Shown: positions 32,325 through 41,224 of the stretch, one piece after another
How the letters are laid out: the number at the start of each line of letters is the position of its first letter
How positions within the stretch are numbered: position 1 is the first letter of the stretch
Assembly (NCBI GenBank): GCA_040757715.1
Contig: JBFLWS010000004.1
Span: 124,001 to 188,000 of the forward strand
Reading direction: 5' to 3'
Length of the DNA: 64,000 bases
Source of the DNA: CAIMFV01 sp040757715
GTDB lineage: Bacteria; Pseudomonadota; Alphaproteobacteria; Caulobacterales; Caulobacteraceae
Made by a program: the position numbers and the translations under genes
The notes under the pieces: model-generated
What the model was told of the DNA's origin: nothing
The model's database searches: none
The model's input: only the letters and a program-made list of their open reading frames with translations

Positions 32325-33494
32325 ATGGACGCCGCCGAGTTCGACCGTTTCGCCGAAGAATATCTCGCCGCGCACAAGGAGAACCTGCGCATCTCCGGCG
32401 AAGAACCCGACTACTTCGCCCGCTACAAGATCGAGCTGGTGGCCGAGCGCTGGCGCAAGACCGGGCGGGCGGCCCCGCAGGCGGTGCTCGATTTCGGCTG
32501 CGGCATCGGCGCGTCGCTGCCGCATCTGCGCGATGTCTTCCCGGCGGCGCGCATCATCGGCCTCGACGTGTCGCAAAAAAGCCTGGAGATCGCCGGCCGG
32601 CGCTTTCCCGACGCCGCCGAACTCACCCCCTATGACGGCGGACGCATTCCCTTGCCGGACGCCAGCCTCGACCTCGCCTTTTCGGCCTGTGTGTTCCACC
32701 ACATCGATGCGGGCGAGCACGTGCGCCTGTTCGCCGAACTGCGCCGGGTTCTGAAGCCCGACGGGGTGCTGTGCATCTTCGAGCACAACCCCATCAATCC
32801 GGTGACCCGGCACATTGTCGCCACCTGCCCCTTCGACGAGAACGCGGTGCTGATCGGGGCCGGCGAGTTGGAGGGCGCTGAGATTGCGGCCGGCTTCCAG
32901 GCGCCCGACATCACCTATACCGGCTTCTTTCCCGCCGCGCTGAAGGCGTTCCGGCCCCTGGAGCCGCTGCTCGGCTGGCTGCCGGTGGGGGCGCAATACT
33001 ACACCTGGGCCGAGGGGCGGCCGCAGCCGCGCAATTGGCTAAAGCTCGCCGCTCGTTACGGACTCGCCGGTCTCGCCAACACTGGCCTCGGCTTTGCGGT
33101 GATCGCGGCGCTCGATCTGGGGCTTGGACTCAATGCGCAGCTCGCCAATGCGGCGGGGTTCGCCGTGGGCGTGGCGCTGAGCTTCGCCCTCAACCGCCTG
33201 TTCGTGTTCCGCTCCAAGGCCAGCGTGAAGCACACCGGGCCAAAGTATCTCGCCGCGGTGGCCATCGCCTTTGCCGCCAATCAGGGCGTGCTCGCCGGCC
33301 TGCACGGGCTTTTGCCAGCGAACGTGCTCGGACGCTTGGCCGCCCAGGCCGCCGGCGTGGCGACCTACACGCTCTTGCTGTTCGCCTTGGCCAGCTTCTG
33401 GGTCTTCTCCCAGACTCAGGATTTACGTGGACCCGCGGGCGGAAAACCGGTTCCCACTTTTCCTCGGGTCCACCCCACTGGACGCACCCGGTAA
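32325..33494 (+). CDS. Class I methyltransferase fused to a GtrA-like membrane domain
   Basis: 389 residues from ATG 32325. Residues about 1-235 are a SAM methyltransferase with motif I VLDFGCGIGASLPHL, IGLDVSQKSLEIA and FSACVFHHIDAGEHV. Residues about 245-365 form a four-segment GtrA domain with LANTGLGFAVIAALDLG, the hallmark FALNRLFVFRSK and a final segment ending FWVFSQ. GtrA proteins are thought to flip polyprenyl-phosphate sugars. Together they suggest methylation of a lipid-linked sugar or carrier coupled to flipping. The last ~22 residues are encoded by an inverted-repeat element and overlap the convergent gene by 79 bases. Confidence 0.88.
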   Translation: MDAAEFDRFAEEYLAAHKENLRISGEEPDYFARYKIELVAERWRKTGRAAPQAVLDFGCGIGASLPHLRDVFPAARIIGLDVSQKSLEIAGRRFPDAAELTPYDGGRIPLPDASLDLAFSACVFHHIDAGEHVRLFAELRRVLKPDGVLCIFEHNPINPVTRHIVATCPFDENAVLIGAGELEGAEIAAGFQAPDITYTGFFPAALKAFRPLEPLLGWLPVGAQYYTWAEGRPQPRNWLKLAARYGLAGLANTGLGFAVIAALDLGLGLNAQLANAAGFAVGVALSFALNRLFVFRSKASVKHTGPKYLAAVAIAFAANQGVLAGLHGLLPANVLGRLAAQAAGVATYTLLLFALASFWVFSQTQDLRGPAGGKPVPTFPRVHPTGRTR

Positions 33495-35317
33495 AGGATC
33501 ACTGGTGTCTTGGGCGGTGAAATGCGCTCCAGCCAGGCCGGCGGCTTGTCGGCGTCGAGCCGGGTCTGCAAGGCGTCGGCGCGCAAATCCACTCGGTCGG
33601 CGTGGTTCTTGTGCAGCGGGCACTCCAGCACATAGGTCACGCCGATGGCCCGGGCCATGGCCTCGGCCTTGTCCACCGGGGCGATGAGCACGCGCCTCGC
33701 CTCCATGATGCCGAAACTCATGCGGTGATAGGGGGCGGAGATGGACGAGCTCGGCGTGTGAGCGAGGACAAACGGGCCAAGGTCGATCTCGCTCAAGGAG
33801 AGGCCCGCCGGCAACTTGGCCAGGTCGCGATAGGCGAAGGCCGAGAAGCAATAGTCCACCGGCGAAGGCGCGCCCTTCTTCGGCGGCCAGATGGCGTCGC
33901 GGGCCCAAAGGGTCGCCCCGGTCCAGCCCACGGGCGCCAGCAAGAGCGCGCAGGCGATCGCAGCGATGACGCCCACTTGGGGCTGGTAGCGACGCGCCAG
34001 CTCGGCGGCGCCCACCGCGATGAGGGCCATGGCGAACCATTCGGGATAGGAGCCCATGCGGATGGCGGTCCAGCCCGTGGCCATGCCGGCGAGCAGCATG
34101 CCGCCGCTGAGCCACCAGGCGAAATCGGTCCGGCGTTCTTTACGCAGGCCCAATAGCGTCCAGATCGCCAGCGCCATCAGCGGCGGCATGGCCGTGGCGA
34201 TGGCGTCGTTCTGGCGCGCCTTCCACACGCGGGGGAAGTTGAACACCTCCGACACATTGTCGAGCCAGAACGGCTTGATGGCCGGGTCCACGTCGGCGAA
34301 GGGACCCTTCAGGCAATTGCGATCGAGGCCGAGATAGGCGCCCGCGGCGGCCAGGCCGGCTAGCCCCAACAGGCCGAGGGATATCCAGCGCGCTTTCGGT
34401 CCGGTGACCGACGCGGCGATTGCCATGCCGCCGCCCGCGAGGCCTACCGCCACTGCGAGATTGAAGCCCAGCGCGTCACAGGCCATCACGCCCCAGCGCC
34501 AGGCCGGGGTCTGAATCTCGAAGGCGGCCAGCGTGGCGAAGGCCATCCCGAGCCCATAGGCCTGAACAAGCCTGCGGTCCTCCGGCCAGATCACCAGCCG
34601 CAGCCCCATGGCCGCGCCGATCAGGGCCTGGAACACCAGGGCCTCCAGGCCGATGGCGAGGCCGACGCCGCCGGCGAGTCCCGCGATCAGGGGGCCGATG
34701 ATCGAGGGCCCGCGCTGCACCGCCCCCGCCAGCGCCACCAGGGCGAGGGCGATCTGGGCGTCGTGGTGGTCCACACGACCGGGCCGGAACTGGCTATAGA
34801 TGGTCAGATTGAGGCAAAGCAGGATCAGACCGGCGATCACCGCCGTGCGCTTGAGGTTCTGATCGGCGGCCACATCGCCCAGGCGTCGGGCCATGACCAG
34901 CGAGGCCCCCGCCGCCGGGACGATCCACAGGGCCGGCCAGACGATGCGGGTCCACAGTTCCGCAGTGCGGGGGCTGACGAACAGCCGAAACAGGCTCTGC
35001 ATCAGGTAAAGCCCGCCATCCAGCAGCCGCGACCAATGCATATAGAGGCCCACAGGGGGCTGCAGCCGGGTGATCCTCTGGTCCCACCAGCCGTGGCCGG
35101 CGAACATGTCGCGCACCATGACGAGACGCATGGCGTCGTCGGTGTCGCCGAGCGCGTTGGGCAGCCAGGCGCTGTCCTGCCGGCACATGGCCACGGTGGC
35201 CACCAGGGCCACCAGGGCGGCGCCCGCGGCAAGACGCCACGGGGCGGTCAGGTCCGGCGCCGGCCAGGGCCAGCGCAGCAAGAAACGGGGAACCGGAAGC
35301 TTAGCGGGAGCGGCCAT
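33416..35317 (-). CDS. Large GT-C fold membrane protein, STT3-like
   Basis: 633 residues from ATG 35317 with about ten to twelve hydrophobic segments and a soluble C-terminal domain (about 480-633). The first outer loop has LGDTDDAMRLVMVRDMFAGH and WWDQRITRLQPPVGLYMHW, resembling the DxD-type loop of oligosaccharyltransferase STT3/PglB; GRVDHHDAQIALA follows a later segment. I have not seen a WWDYG-type acceptor-binding motif, so oligosaccharyl transfer is not established. It is encoded opposite to the surrounding cassette. Its last codons lie in the repeat element shared with the methyltransferase-GtrA gene. Confidence 0.7.
   Translation of the reverse strand: MAAPAKLPVPRFLLRWPWPAPDLTAPWRLAAGAALVALVATVAMCRQDSAWLPNALGDTDDAMRLVMVRDMFAGHGWWDQRITRLQPPVGLYMHWSRLLDGGLYLMQSLFRLFVSPRTAELWTRIVWPALWIVPAAGASLVMARRLGDVAADQNLKRTAVIAGLILLCLNLTIYSQFRPGRVDHHDAQIALALVALAGAVQRGPSIIGPLIAGLAGGVGLAIGLEALVFQALIGAAMGLRLVIWPEDRRLVQAYGLGMAFATLAAFEIQTPAWRWGVMACDALGFNLAVAVGLAGGGMAIAASVTGPKARWISLGLLGLAGLAAAGAYLGLDRNCLKGPFADVDPAIKPFWLDNVSEVFNFPRVWKARQNDAIATAMPPLMALAIWTLLGLRKERRTDFAWWLSGGMLLAGMATGWTAIRMGSYPEWFAMALIAVGAAELARRYQPQVGVIAAIACALLLAPVGWTGATLWARDAIWPPKKGAPSPVDYCFSAFAYRDLAKLPAGLSLSEIDLGPFVLAHTPSSSISAPYHRMSFGIMEARRVLIAPVDKAEAMARAIGVTYVLECPLHKNHADRVDLRADALQTRLDADKPPAWLERISPPKTPVILYRVRPVGWTRGKVGTGFPPAGPRKS
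33427..33473. repeat. Palindromic repeat element at a convergent gene junction
   Basis: GTGGACCCG (33427-33435) and CGGGTCCAC (33465-33473) are perfect inverted arms. Between them lies GGAAAACCGGTTCCCACTTT, a core known to me from dispersed intergenic repeats of alphaproteobacteria. A related core in the opposite orientation occurs at 43568-43619. The element encodes the C-termini of both flanking genes and as RNA would form a hairpin at each transcript's 3' end. Confidence 0.75.
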
Positions 35318-35500
35318 CAATTCTGCAATCTAGTTGCACCAGCGAACGAGGCGGCTATGTAGCGGGTTCGACGCGATATTTCGACCTCGCATCTCGTTCT
35401 ACGCCGCCAAGCTTGGCGAGGCCCTCGAAATGAGGTTTAGGAGGTCGCGACTTTTCACGGTAAGGCGAGCCGGACGCTTCGAGGCCGACTGTCAACGAGA

Positions 35501-35965
35501 ATGACCTATATTTCACGCATTGTTGAAGGCGGCGTCCGATTGGCGTCCTTGCTGCCCAAGGGGCTCGTCCGCTTCTTGATGGTCGGCGTCGGCGGCTTGA
35601 TGGTGGACCTCGCCACCTTGACCACCTGCGAGGCGCTCGGGGCCATCTTCCCGGTGGCGCGCGGCGTGGCGCTAGTCGTCGCCACCTGTTTCACCTGGGC
35701 GCTCAATCGCCGCTTCACCTTCGAGGACTCGGGGCGCAAGGCGCACCACGAGGCGCTGCGCTATTTCCTGGTGGCGGGACTGGCGCAGAGCGTGAACTAC
35801 GCAGTCTCGCTGGGCGTCGCCAGCGTCCTGCCCCAGCTGATCCACCAGATCGACGCCTTCATCGGCGCGGTGGTCGCCACCGTCTTCTCCTATTCGGGCC
35901 AGAGGTTCTTCACCTTTGCGCCCAAGTCCTCCGCCGGCGCTGAAGCGCCGACCAATCAGGCCTGA
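35501..35965 (+). CDS. GtrA family membrane protein
   Basis: 154 residues, four hydrophobic segments. VRFLMVGVGGLMVDLATLT opens the domain, the family hallmark is FTWALNRRFTFED, and the last segment ends YSGQRFFTF. GtrA proteins are proposed flippases for polyprenyl-phosphate-linked sugars or related lipids. It is two bases upstream of the flavoprotein gene. It is divergent from the STT3-like gene across a 183-base gap that contains a perfect 14-base palindrome CGCCAAGCTTGGCG (35405-35418) of unknown meaning. Confidence 0.9.
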   Translation: MTYISRIVEGGVRLASLLPKGLVRFLMVGVGGLMVDLATLTTCEALGAIFPVARGVALVVATCFTWALNRRFTFEDSGRKAHHEALRYFLVAGLAQSVNYAVSLGVASVLPQLIHQIDAFIGAVVATVFSYSGQRFFTFAPKSSAGAEAPTNQA

Positions 35966-35967
35966 TC

Positions 35968-37497
35968 ATGACTGAAGCGACCAACACCACTCCGGCCGAT
36001 GTGCTGATCATCGGTGCCGGTCCCGCCGGCCTAACCTCAGGCTATCTTCTGGGCAAGGCGGGCCGCAGCGTGCAGATCATCGAGCGCGACCCGGTCTATG
36101 TGGGCGGGATCAGCCGCACCGTGGTCTATAAGGGCTTTCACTTCGACATCGGCGGCCACCGCTTCTTCTCCAAGTCGCGGGAGGTGGTCGAGCTGTGGAA
36201 CGAGATCCTGCCGGACGACTTTATCGATCGCCCGCGCCTGTCGCGCATCTATTATGGCGGCAAGTACTACGCCTATCCGCTGAAGGCCTTCGAGGCGCTG
36301 CGGAACCTTGGCGTGTTCACCGCAGCCATCTGCATGGCCTCCTACGCCTGGGCCAAGGTGACGCCGATCCAGCCCACCAAGACCTTCCATCAGTGGGTGC
36401 GCAATCAGTTCGGCGAGAAGCTGTTCTCCATCTTCTTCAAGACCTACACGGAGAAGGTGTGGGGCATGAGCTGCGATGAGATCTCCGCCGACTGGGCGGC
36501 GCAGCGCATCAAGGGCCTTTCCCTGATGGCGGCGGTGATCGACGGTCTGAAGCGCTCCTTGGGGGTGAAGGCCAAGCCGTCGGCGCAGCTCGGCGAACAG
36601 GGCGGGGTCAAGACCCTGATCGAGAGCTTCCGCTATCCCCGCAAGGGCCCCGGCATGATGTGGGAGACGGCGGCGGAGAAACTCAAGGCCATGGGCGGCA
36701 AGCTCGACATGGACACCGAGCTCGTCTCCTTGACCTGGGACGCCGACGCCAAGCTGTGGACCGTCGCGGCCAAAACCGGCGCCGGAGAGACACGGACCTA
36801 CCACGCGCAAAACGTGATTTCCTCCGCGCCCATCACCGAGCTGTCGCGCGCCATGGCGGCAGCGCCCGCGGCGGCGGCCAACGCGGCGGCCCTGCGCTAT
36901 CGCGACTTCATCACGGTGGCCCTGATCACCAAGAAGGAGCACACCAAGGACTTCTCGGACAATTGGATCTACATCCACGATCCCAGCGTGAAGGTGGGCC
37001 GGATTCAGAACTTTCTGTCCTGGTCGCCGGAAATGGCCCCGGAGGGCTACGCCTGCCTCGGTCTTGAATATTTCTGCTTCGAGGGCGATGGCCAATGGAC
37101 CAGCGCCGACGTCGACCTCATCGAACTGGCCAAGCGCGAGATCGAGAAGATCGGCCTGATCAAGGCGGCGGACGTGGTGGACGCCTCGGTGGTGCGCCAG
37201 CCCAAGGCCTATCCGGTCTATGACGACGCCTATCAGACCAATGTCGAAGCGGTGCGGGCCGAGTTCGAGGCCAGCTATCCGACCCTGCACCTCGTGGGTC
37301 GCAACGGCATGCACAAGTACAACAACCAGGACCACGCCATGATGACCGCCATGCTCACGGTGGAGAACATCCTGGCGGGCGAGCGAAAGTACAATGTGTG
37401 GAGCGTCAACGAGGATGCCGAATATACCGAGGCTGGCTATTCCGGCGCCGAGTCGGCGTTGAAGTCCGAGCGTCTGGTGCCGCAGCGGGTGGCCTGA
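35968..37497 (+). CDS. FAD-dependent oxidoreductase, UDP-galactopyranose mutase/amine-oxidase-like
   Basis: 509 residues. N-terminal Rossmann motif DVLIIGAGPAGLTSGYLLGK binds FAD, followed by GGISRTVVYKGFHFDIGGHR and FFSKSREVVELW. Later stretches TYTEKVWGMSCDEISADW and the C-terminal VGRNGMHKYNNQDHAMMTAM close the FAD site. This subfamily is usually annotated as NAD(P)/FAD-dependent oxidoreductase near glycosyltransferases and GtrA genes and resembles UDP-galactopyranose mutase. Sugar-ring isomerisation or oxidation of a lipid-linked sugar are both possible. It lies two bases after gtrA and converges on the MFS gene with no gap. Confidence 0.85.
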   Translation: MTEATNTTPADVLIIGAGPAGLTSGYLLGKAGRSVQIIERDPVYVGGISRTVVYKGFHFDIGGHRFFSKSREVVELWNEILPDDFIDRPRLSRIYYGGKYYAYPLKAFEALRNLGVFTAAICMASYAWAKVTPIQPTKTFHQWVRNQFGEKLFSIFFKTYTEKVWGMSCDEISADWAAQRIKGLSLMAAVIDGLKRSLGVKAKPSAQLGEQGGVKTLIESFRYPRKGPGMMWETAAEKLKAMGGKLDMDTELVSLTWDADAKLWTVAAKTGAGETRTYHAQNVISSAPITELSRAMAAAPAAAANAAALRYRDFITVALITKKEHTKDFSDNWIYIHDPSVKVGRIQNFLSWSPEMAPEGYACLGLEYFCFEGDGQWTSADVDLIELAKREIEKIGLIKAADVVDASVVRQPKAYPVYDDAYQTNVEAVRAEFEASYPTLHLVGRNGMHKYNNQDHAMMTAMLTVENILAGERKYNVWSVNEDAEYTEAGYSGAESALKSERLVPQRVA

Positions 37498-38709
37498 TCA
37501 GTGAGAACGGCGTCGCTTCGGCGGGGCCATGCCGGCGGTGACGCCAAGGGCGACGAGACTGATCGCCGCCAGGGCGATGAAGGCGAGGCTGAAGCCGCCC
37601 ATGCGATCATGCATGGCGCCGGCGAACCACGGACCCACCGAGGCCGCGGTGGAGATGAGGGCCATGAGCGAGAAGAGCTCGAGGTTCTTTTCGCGTCCGA
37701 AGGCGTTGAGCATCAAGACCGTGGTGGCGGTGAAGGCCACGCCATAGCCCGCCCCCACCAGCACCTGGGCGAAGGCGAGGCCCGCCAGCTGCCCGGTGAC
37801 AGCGAACAGCAGCGCGCCAATCGCAAGCAGGCCAAGCGCCGCCACGGTGAGGGTCTTGGGCTTCAACCGCTGACCCAGCTCCCCCGCCGCGGCTCGCGAC
37901 AGGGCGTTGACGAGGCCGTTGAGGCTGAGGAGGGCGCCGGCGAGGGGGGTGGAAAAGCCCTTCTCCACCATGTGCTGCACGGAGATTGCGTTCACCGTCA
38001 CCCCCACCAACAGGTAAGTGGTGTAGGCGGCGACGATGATCCAGAACTGCGGCGTGGCGAGGGCCTCGCGCACCCCCCAGTCGCCTTCCCCCGTGGCGGT
38101 AAGTGGGGCCGGAGCGAGGGTCTCGCCATGCGCCGCCGGATGGGCAAGGAGGGCGGCGATCAGGCCGACCACAAGGCTCACCCCCGCCAGGGCGCCCCAA
38201 TAGACGCGCCAGGAATCGCCCAGCGCGGTCACAGCCAGATAGAGCCAGGGCCCGGCGAGGCCGCCCAGACCTCCCATGAGGAAATAGACCCCAAAGGCGC
38301 GGGAGGGATTGTGGAACGCCCGCGCCAGCACGAAGGCGCCGGGCACATTGGCGGTGAGAGCGAAGGCGATCCCGGCTAGGATCATGGCCGCGTCATAGGC
38401 GATCAGGGTGCGACCGAAGGCCAGCAGCAGGAAGGCGGCGGTCTTCACCCCCGTGCCCAGCACCAGGGTCCAGCCCACGCCGAAACGCCGGATCGCCAAG
38501 GTGGGCAGATAGCTGGCGAGGCCGGTGGAAAGGGCGAGGAGGGTGAAGCCGAAGCCGGCCGCCTGCCAGCTCCAGCCCATCTCCTTGACCATGGCCGGCA
38601 ACACGACGCCAAGCGACGTGAAGGTCCCGGCCACCACCAGGAAGAACAACAGGCCCATGGCCGCGAGGGCCGCCCAGGCGGCGGAGCGTTCGCCGGCGAT
38701 GGCGCGCAT
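37498..38709 (-). CDS. Major facilitator superfamily transporter
   Basis: 403 residues with about twelve membrane segments. The N-terminal half has FTSLGVVLPAMVKEMGWSW and a loop IRRFGVGW between segments 2 and 3; the C-terminal half begins LATPQFWIIVAAYTTYLL. The pattern fits monocarboxylate-type or siderophore-exchange MFS members, substrate unknown. It lies 16 bases downstream of a TonB-dependent receptor gene and is evidently in its operon, suggesting it moves the receptor's ligand across the inner membrane. Confidence 0.88.
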   Translation of the reverse strand: MRAIAGERSAAWAALAAMGLLFFLVVAGTFTSLGVVLPAMVKEMGWSWQAAGFGFTLLALSTGLASYLPTLAIRRFGVGWTLVLGTGVKTAAFLLLAFGRTLIAYDAAMILAGIAFALTANVPGAFVLARAFHNPSRAFGVYFLMGGLGGLAGPWLYLAVTALGDSWRVYWGALAGVSLVVGLIAALLAHPAAHGETLAPAPLTATGEGDWGVREALATPQFWIIVAAYTTYLLVGVTVNAISVQHMVEKGFSTPLAGALLSLNGLVNALSRAAAGELGQRLKPKTLTVAALGLLAIGALLFAVTGQLAGLAFAQVLVGAGYGVAFTATTVLMLNAFGREKNLELFSLMALISTAASVGPWFAGAMHDRMGGFSLAFIALAAISLVALGVTAGMAPPKRRRSH

Positions 38710-38725
38710 GGATCGTCCTTGGGGG

Positions 38726-41095
38726 TTAGAAGCTACGACGCAGCGTCACGCGCCAGGTGCGGCCGACGCCGGGCAGCACGGCCACGTTGGAGAGCACGTC
38801 CGCCACCGGGGTGAAGTAACGCTGGTCGAACAGGTTGTCGACATTGGCCGACAAGCGCCAGGCGTCATGCTCGACAAAGCCCGAGAGGCTGGCCTTCACA
38901 TAGTCCGGCAACACGAACACGCCGGGAATGGTGCTGGCGGTCTGACCCACATAGGTGGCCCCTGCGGTGGCCCCGTAGCGGCCCCAGCCCTGGTCGGGGG
39001 AGGTGTAGACGGCGAACAGGCTCGCCGTCCCATGCGGGATCAGGCTGTCAGTGTAGGTCCCCGGCCGGATCATGCTCATGGCGAACACGGCGTAGGCGCC
39101 GCCATAGGCGTTGGCGCCGGAGAGCCCCACCCGGCTCGGCGGGACCAGCATGAAGCTGGGGTCCGGCCCCTTGATGGTGGTGCGCTGCAGGTCGCCGGCG
39201 AAGGTGAAGCTCAGAGTGCGATTGGCGATCCAGCGCAGCTCCAGCTCGGCCCCCTCGCCGCGCGTGCCCACAACCACATTGTTCTGGCCGAGCTGGGTGC
39301 GTTCCTGGCGATAAAGACCGAGGGAGCCGGTGAGGCGACCCTCCAGAGCTCGACCCTTGATCCCCGCTTCCGACAGGTTGGAATGGGAAATCCAGTCGTG
39401 CGCCGCGATCAGATTCGGGGCGACGCCGCCGGCCTGGCCCAGCTCCAACGCCCCGGTTTCGGCCCGGGTGACATAGGGCATGAGGCCGAGAGGCGCATGC
39501 CAGGTGAGGCTGGCCGTATAGCTGAACTCGCCCTTGTCGGCGTGACCGCGCGAGGGGCCGAACACCAAGGTTCCGGCGTCGTGGCTGGACACCGCGTAGG
39601 CGTCGTAGCGGCCGCCCAGGATGAGATCGAGCTGGCGCCAGCTGAGGTCGGTGAGGGCGAAGAGGCCGGCGTCAGTCCAGCGGCTGCGGACATCGGTCTC
39701 CCAGCCAAGGCTCGGATTGGTGAAGGGGTCGATGAGCACATCGGTGACGGTGGGGCCGAAGGCGAGATCGCGCCGGTCGGGGGCGAGATAGCCGCTGTTG
39801 AAGCTTTCCTTCTGCGCGCCCTGATAGGTGCGCACACCGGCGCCCGTGATGCTGTCGGCGTTGATTTCACCCAGCGTGCGCTTGAAGGCGTAGGTGAGCC
39901 GGCCCTCCACCGTGAAGGCCTGGTAGTTGGCCGGGAAGCCGTAGGAGACGAAGCGGCGGTTATCCAGGTCGTCGTAAAAGAGTTCAGCCTTCAGGCTATC
40001 GCCGCCGGCGAGGTCTTGCTTCAGCGCCGTGTAAAGCGTGCGCGTGTTGGTGCGCGAGACGTCGGTGCCCGAGACGAACACTGTGCGCGGCGACAGATGC
40101 GCGGTCCCAACTCCAGTGTTGAGCTGGAAACGCGGGTCCACCCCCGGTGTGAAGCCGAAATAGTAGCCAATCAGACCCGCGCCAGGATAGGCGCCGGCGT
40201 CTGCTTCGTTGTGATCAAGGCGGCCATTGTGGTTCAGATCCTGCAGCACGGTGTTGCGGCCGGTCTGGTAGGTCCCGTGGTCGATGAGGGCCTGGGTGAC
40301 GCGGTTCCAGCCGGGCGTCTGCACGGTGCCGTCCGAATGATAGACCATGGCGTCGGCGGTGAAGCTCAGGCCGCGACCGAGTTCGAAATCGCTAGAGACC
40401 TGGACCAGCTGATGTTGCGGCGAAACGCTCCGGTAATAGTCCCCGGCGTCCTCCGCCTCGCCATAGAGATAGACCCCGCCCGCGTGCCCGCCGAGGCTGG
40501 CGGGCAGAGCGACGCCGCCGTCGGCCTTCCAGGCGCCGTAGGCCCCAGCGCTGGCCTCCAGATCGCCGTGCGGCTGGCTGACAAAGCCCTGGTCGATGCG
40601 GGCTGACTTGGGGGTGAAGTTGAGAAAGCCGCCCACCTTGGAGGGGCCGTCCACCGGTGACGCCGGCCCGCGCACGATCTCGATGCGGTCGGCGGCGCCC
40701 AGCGGCGTGGGATAGGTGCCCCGGTCTTCGATGCGCTTGAAGCCGCGGAAATAGGTCTCGGCCAGGGAGCCGCGCAGGTTCACTGCGCCGGCAACGCCAT
40801 AGTAGCTGTCGGTGTAGGTCCCGGGCGCCACGGCCACTAGGTCGTTGATCGACTGCACCCCATAACGGTCCAGCGTGGCGGCGCTGGCGAGGCTCGCTTG
40901 GCGCGGCGTGTCGAGCAGGGGCTTCCTCAAGCCGAAAATGGTGTCCTGAGCCGCGCGCTCGGTGAGGCCGGCCTGATCTGCGGTGATCACCACCTCCGGC
41001 AATGCGGTCTCTGATGGATCTGCAGCCTGGGCGGCGGCGCCCGCGATCAAGGCCAGCAAAGAACTCGCCGCGACGAGCTTAACAGAAAGAGACAT
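38726..41095 (-). CDS. TonB-dependent outer membrane receptor
   Basis: 789 residues from ATG 41095. The signal peptide runs to about residue 22 (LALIAGAAAQA), followed by a TonB box-like PEVVITADQ. The plug domain has TPRQASLASAATLDRYGVQS, GAVNLRGSLAETYFRGF and DRIEIVRGPASPVDGPSKVGG, with a barrel ending in VGRTWRVTLRRSF with terminal Phe. The plug resembles ferric-siderophore receptors of the FecA/FhuE type. The downstream MFS gene and the repeated half-sites in its promoter support a regulated uptake operon; the ligand is not determined. Confidence 0.92.
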   Translation of the reverse strand: MSLSVKLVAASSLLALIAGAAAQAADPSETALPEVVITADQAGLTERAAQDTIFGLRKPLLDTPRQASLASAATLDRYGVQSINDLVAVAPGTYTDSYYGVAGAVNLRGSLAETYFRGFKRIEDRGTYPTPLGAADRIEIVRGPASPVDGPSKVGGFLNFTPKSARIDQGFVSQPHGDLEASAGAYGAWKADGGVALPASLGGHAGGVYLYGEAEDAGDYYRSVSPQHQLVQVSSDFELGRGLSFTADAMVYHSDGTVQTPGWNRVTQALIDHGTYQTGRNTVLQDLNHNGRLDHNEADAGAYPGAGLIGYYFGFTPGVDPRFQLNTGVGTAHLSPRTVFVSGTDVSRTNTRTLYTALKQDLAGGDSLKAELFYDDLDNRRFVSYGFPANYQAFTVEGRLTYAFKRTLGEINADSITGAGVRTYQGAQKESFNSGYLAPDRRDLAFGPTVTDVLIDPFTNPSLGWETDVRSRWTDAGLFALTDLSWRQLDLILGGRYDAYAVSSHDAGTLVFGPSRGHADKGEFSYTASLTWHAPLGLMPYVTRAETGALELGQAGGVAPNLIAAHDWISHSNLSEAGIKGRALEGRLTGSLGLYRQERTQLGQNNVVVGTRGEGAELELRWIANRTLSFTFAGDLQRTTIKGPDPSFMLVPPSRVGLSGANAYGGAYAVFAMSMIRPGTYTDSLIPHGTASLFAVYTSPDQGWGRYGATAGATYVGQTASTIPGVFVLPDYVKASLSGFVEHDAWRLSANVDNLFDQRYFTPVADVLSNVAVLPGVGRTWRVTLRRSF

Positions 41096-41107
41096 GACTA
41101 TTTCCCT

Positions 41108-41209
41108 GGCGTAACGTGACTGTACGCCCTCCCGTATTTTCGCCATTATCTGACGAAACTACCGCGACCAAATGTTTCATTCATATGGCGCGTGAAATGT
41201 TACGCGTAA
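41108..41209. promoter_or_regulatory. Repeated half-sites upstream of the TonB receptor operon
   Basis: The gap between fzlA and the receptor holds GGCGTA-N9-TACGCC (41108-41128) and the palindrome TTACGCGTAA (41200-41209). Both share the half-site GCGTAA. They lie 13 and about 105 bases from the receptor start. Two related palindromes in 129 bases suggest an operator; the regulator is unknown and no Fur box was recognised. Confidence 0.4.
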
Positions 41210-41224
41210 TGTTGCGTACTGCGC

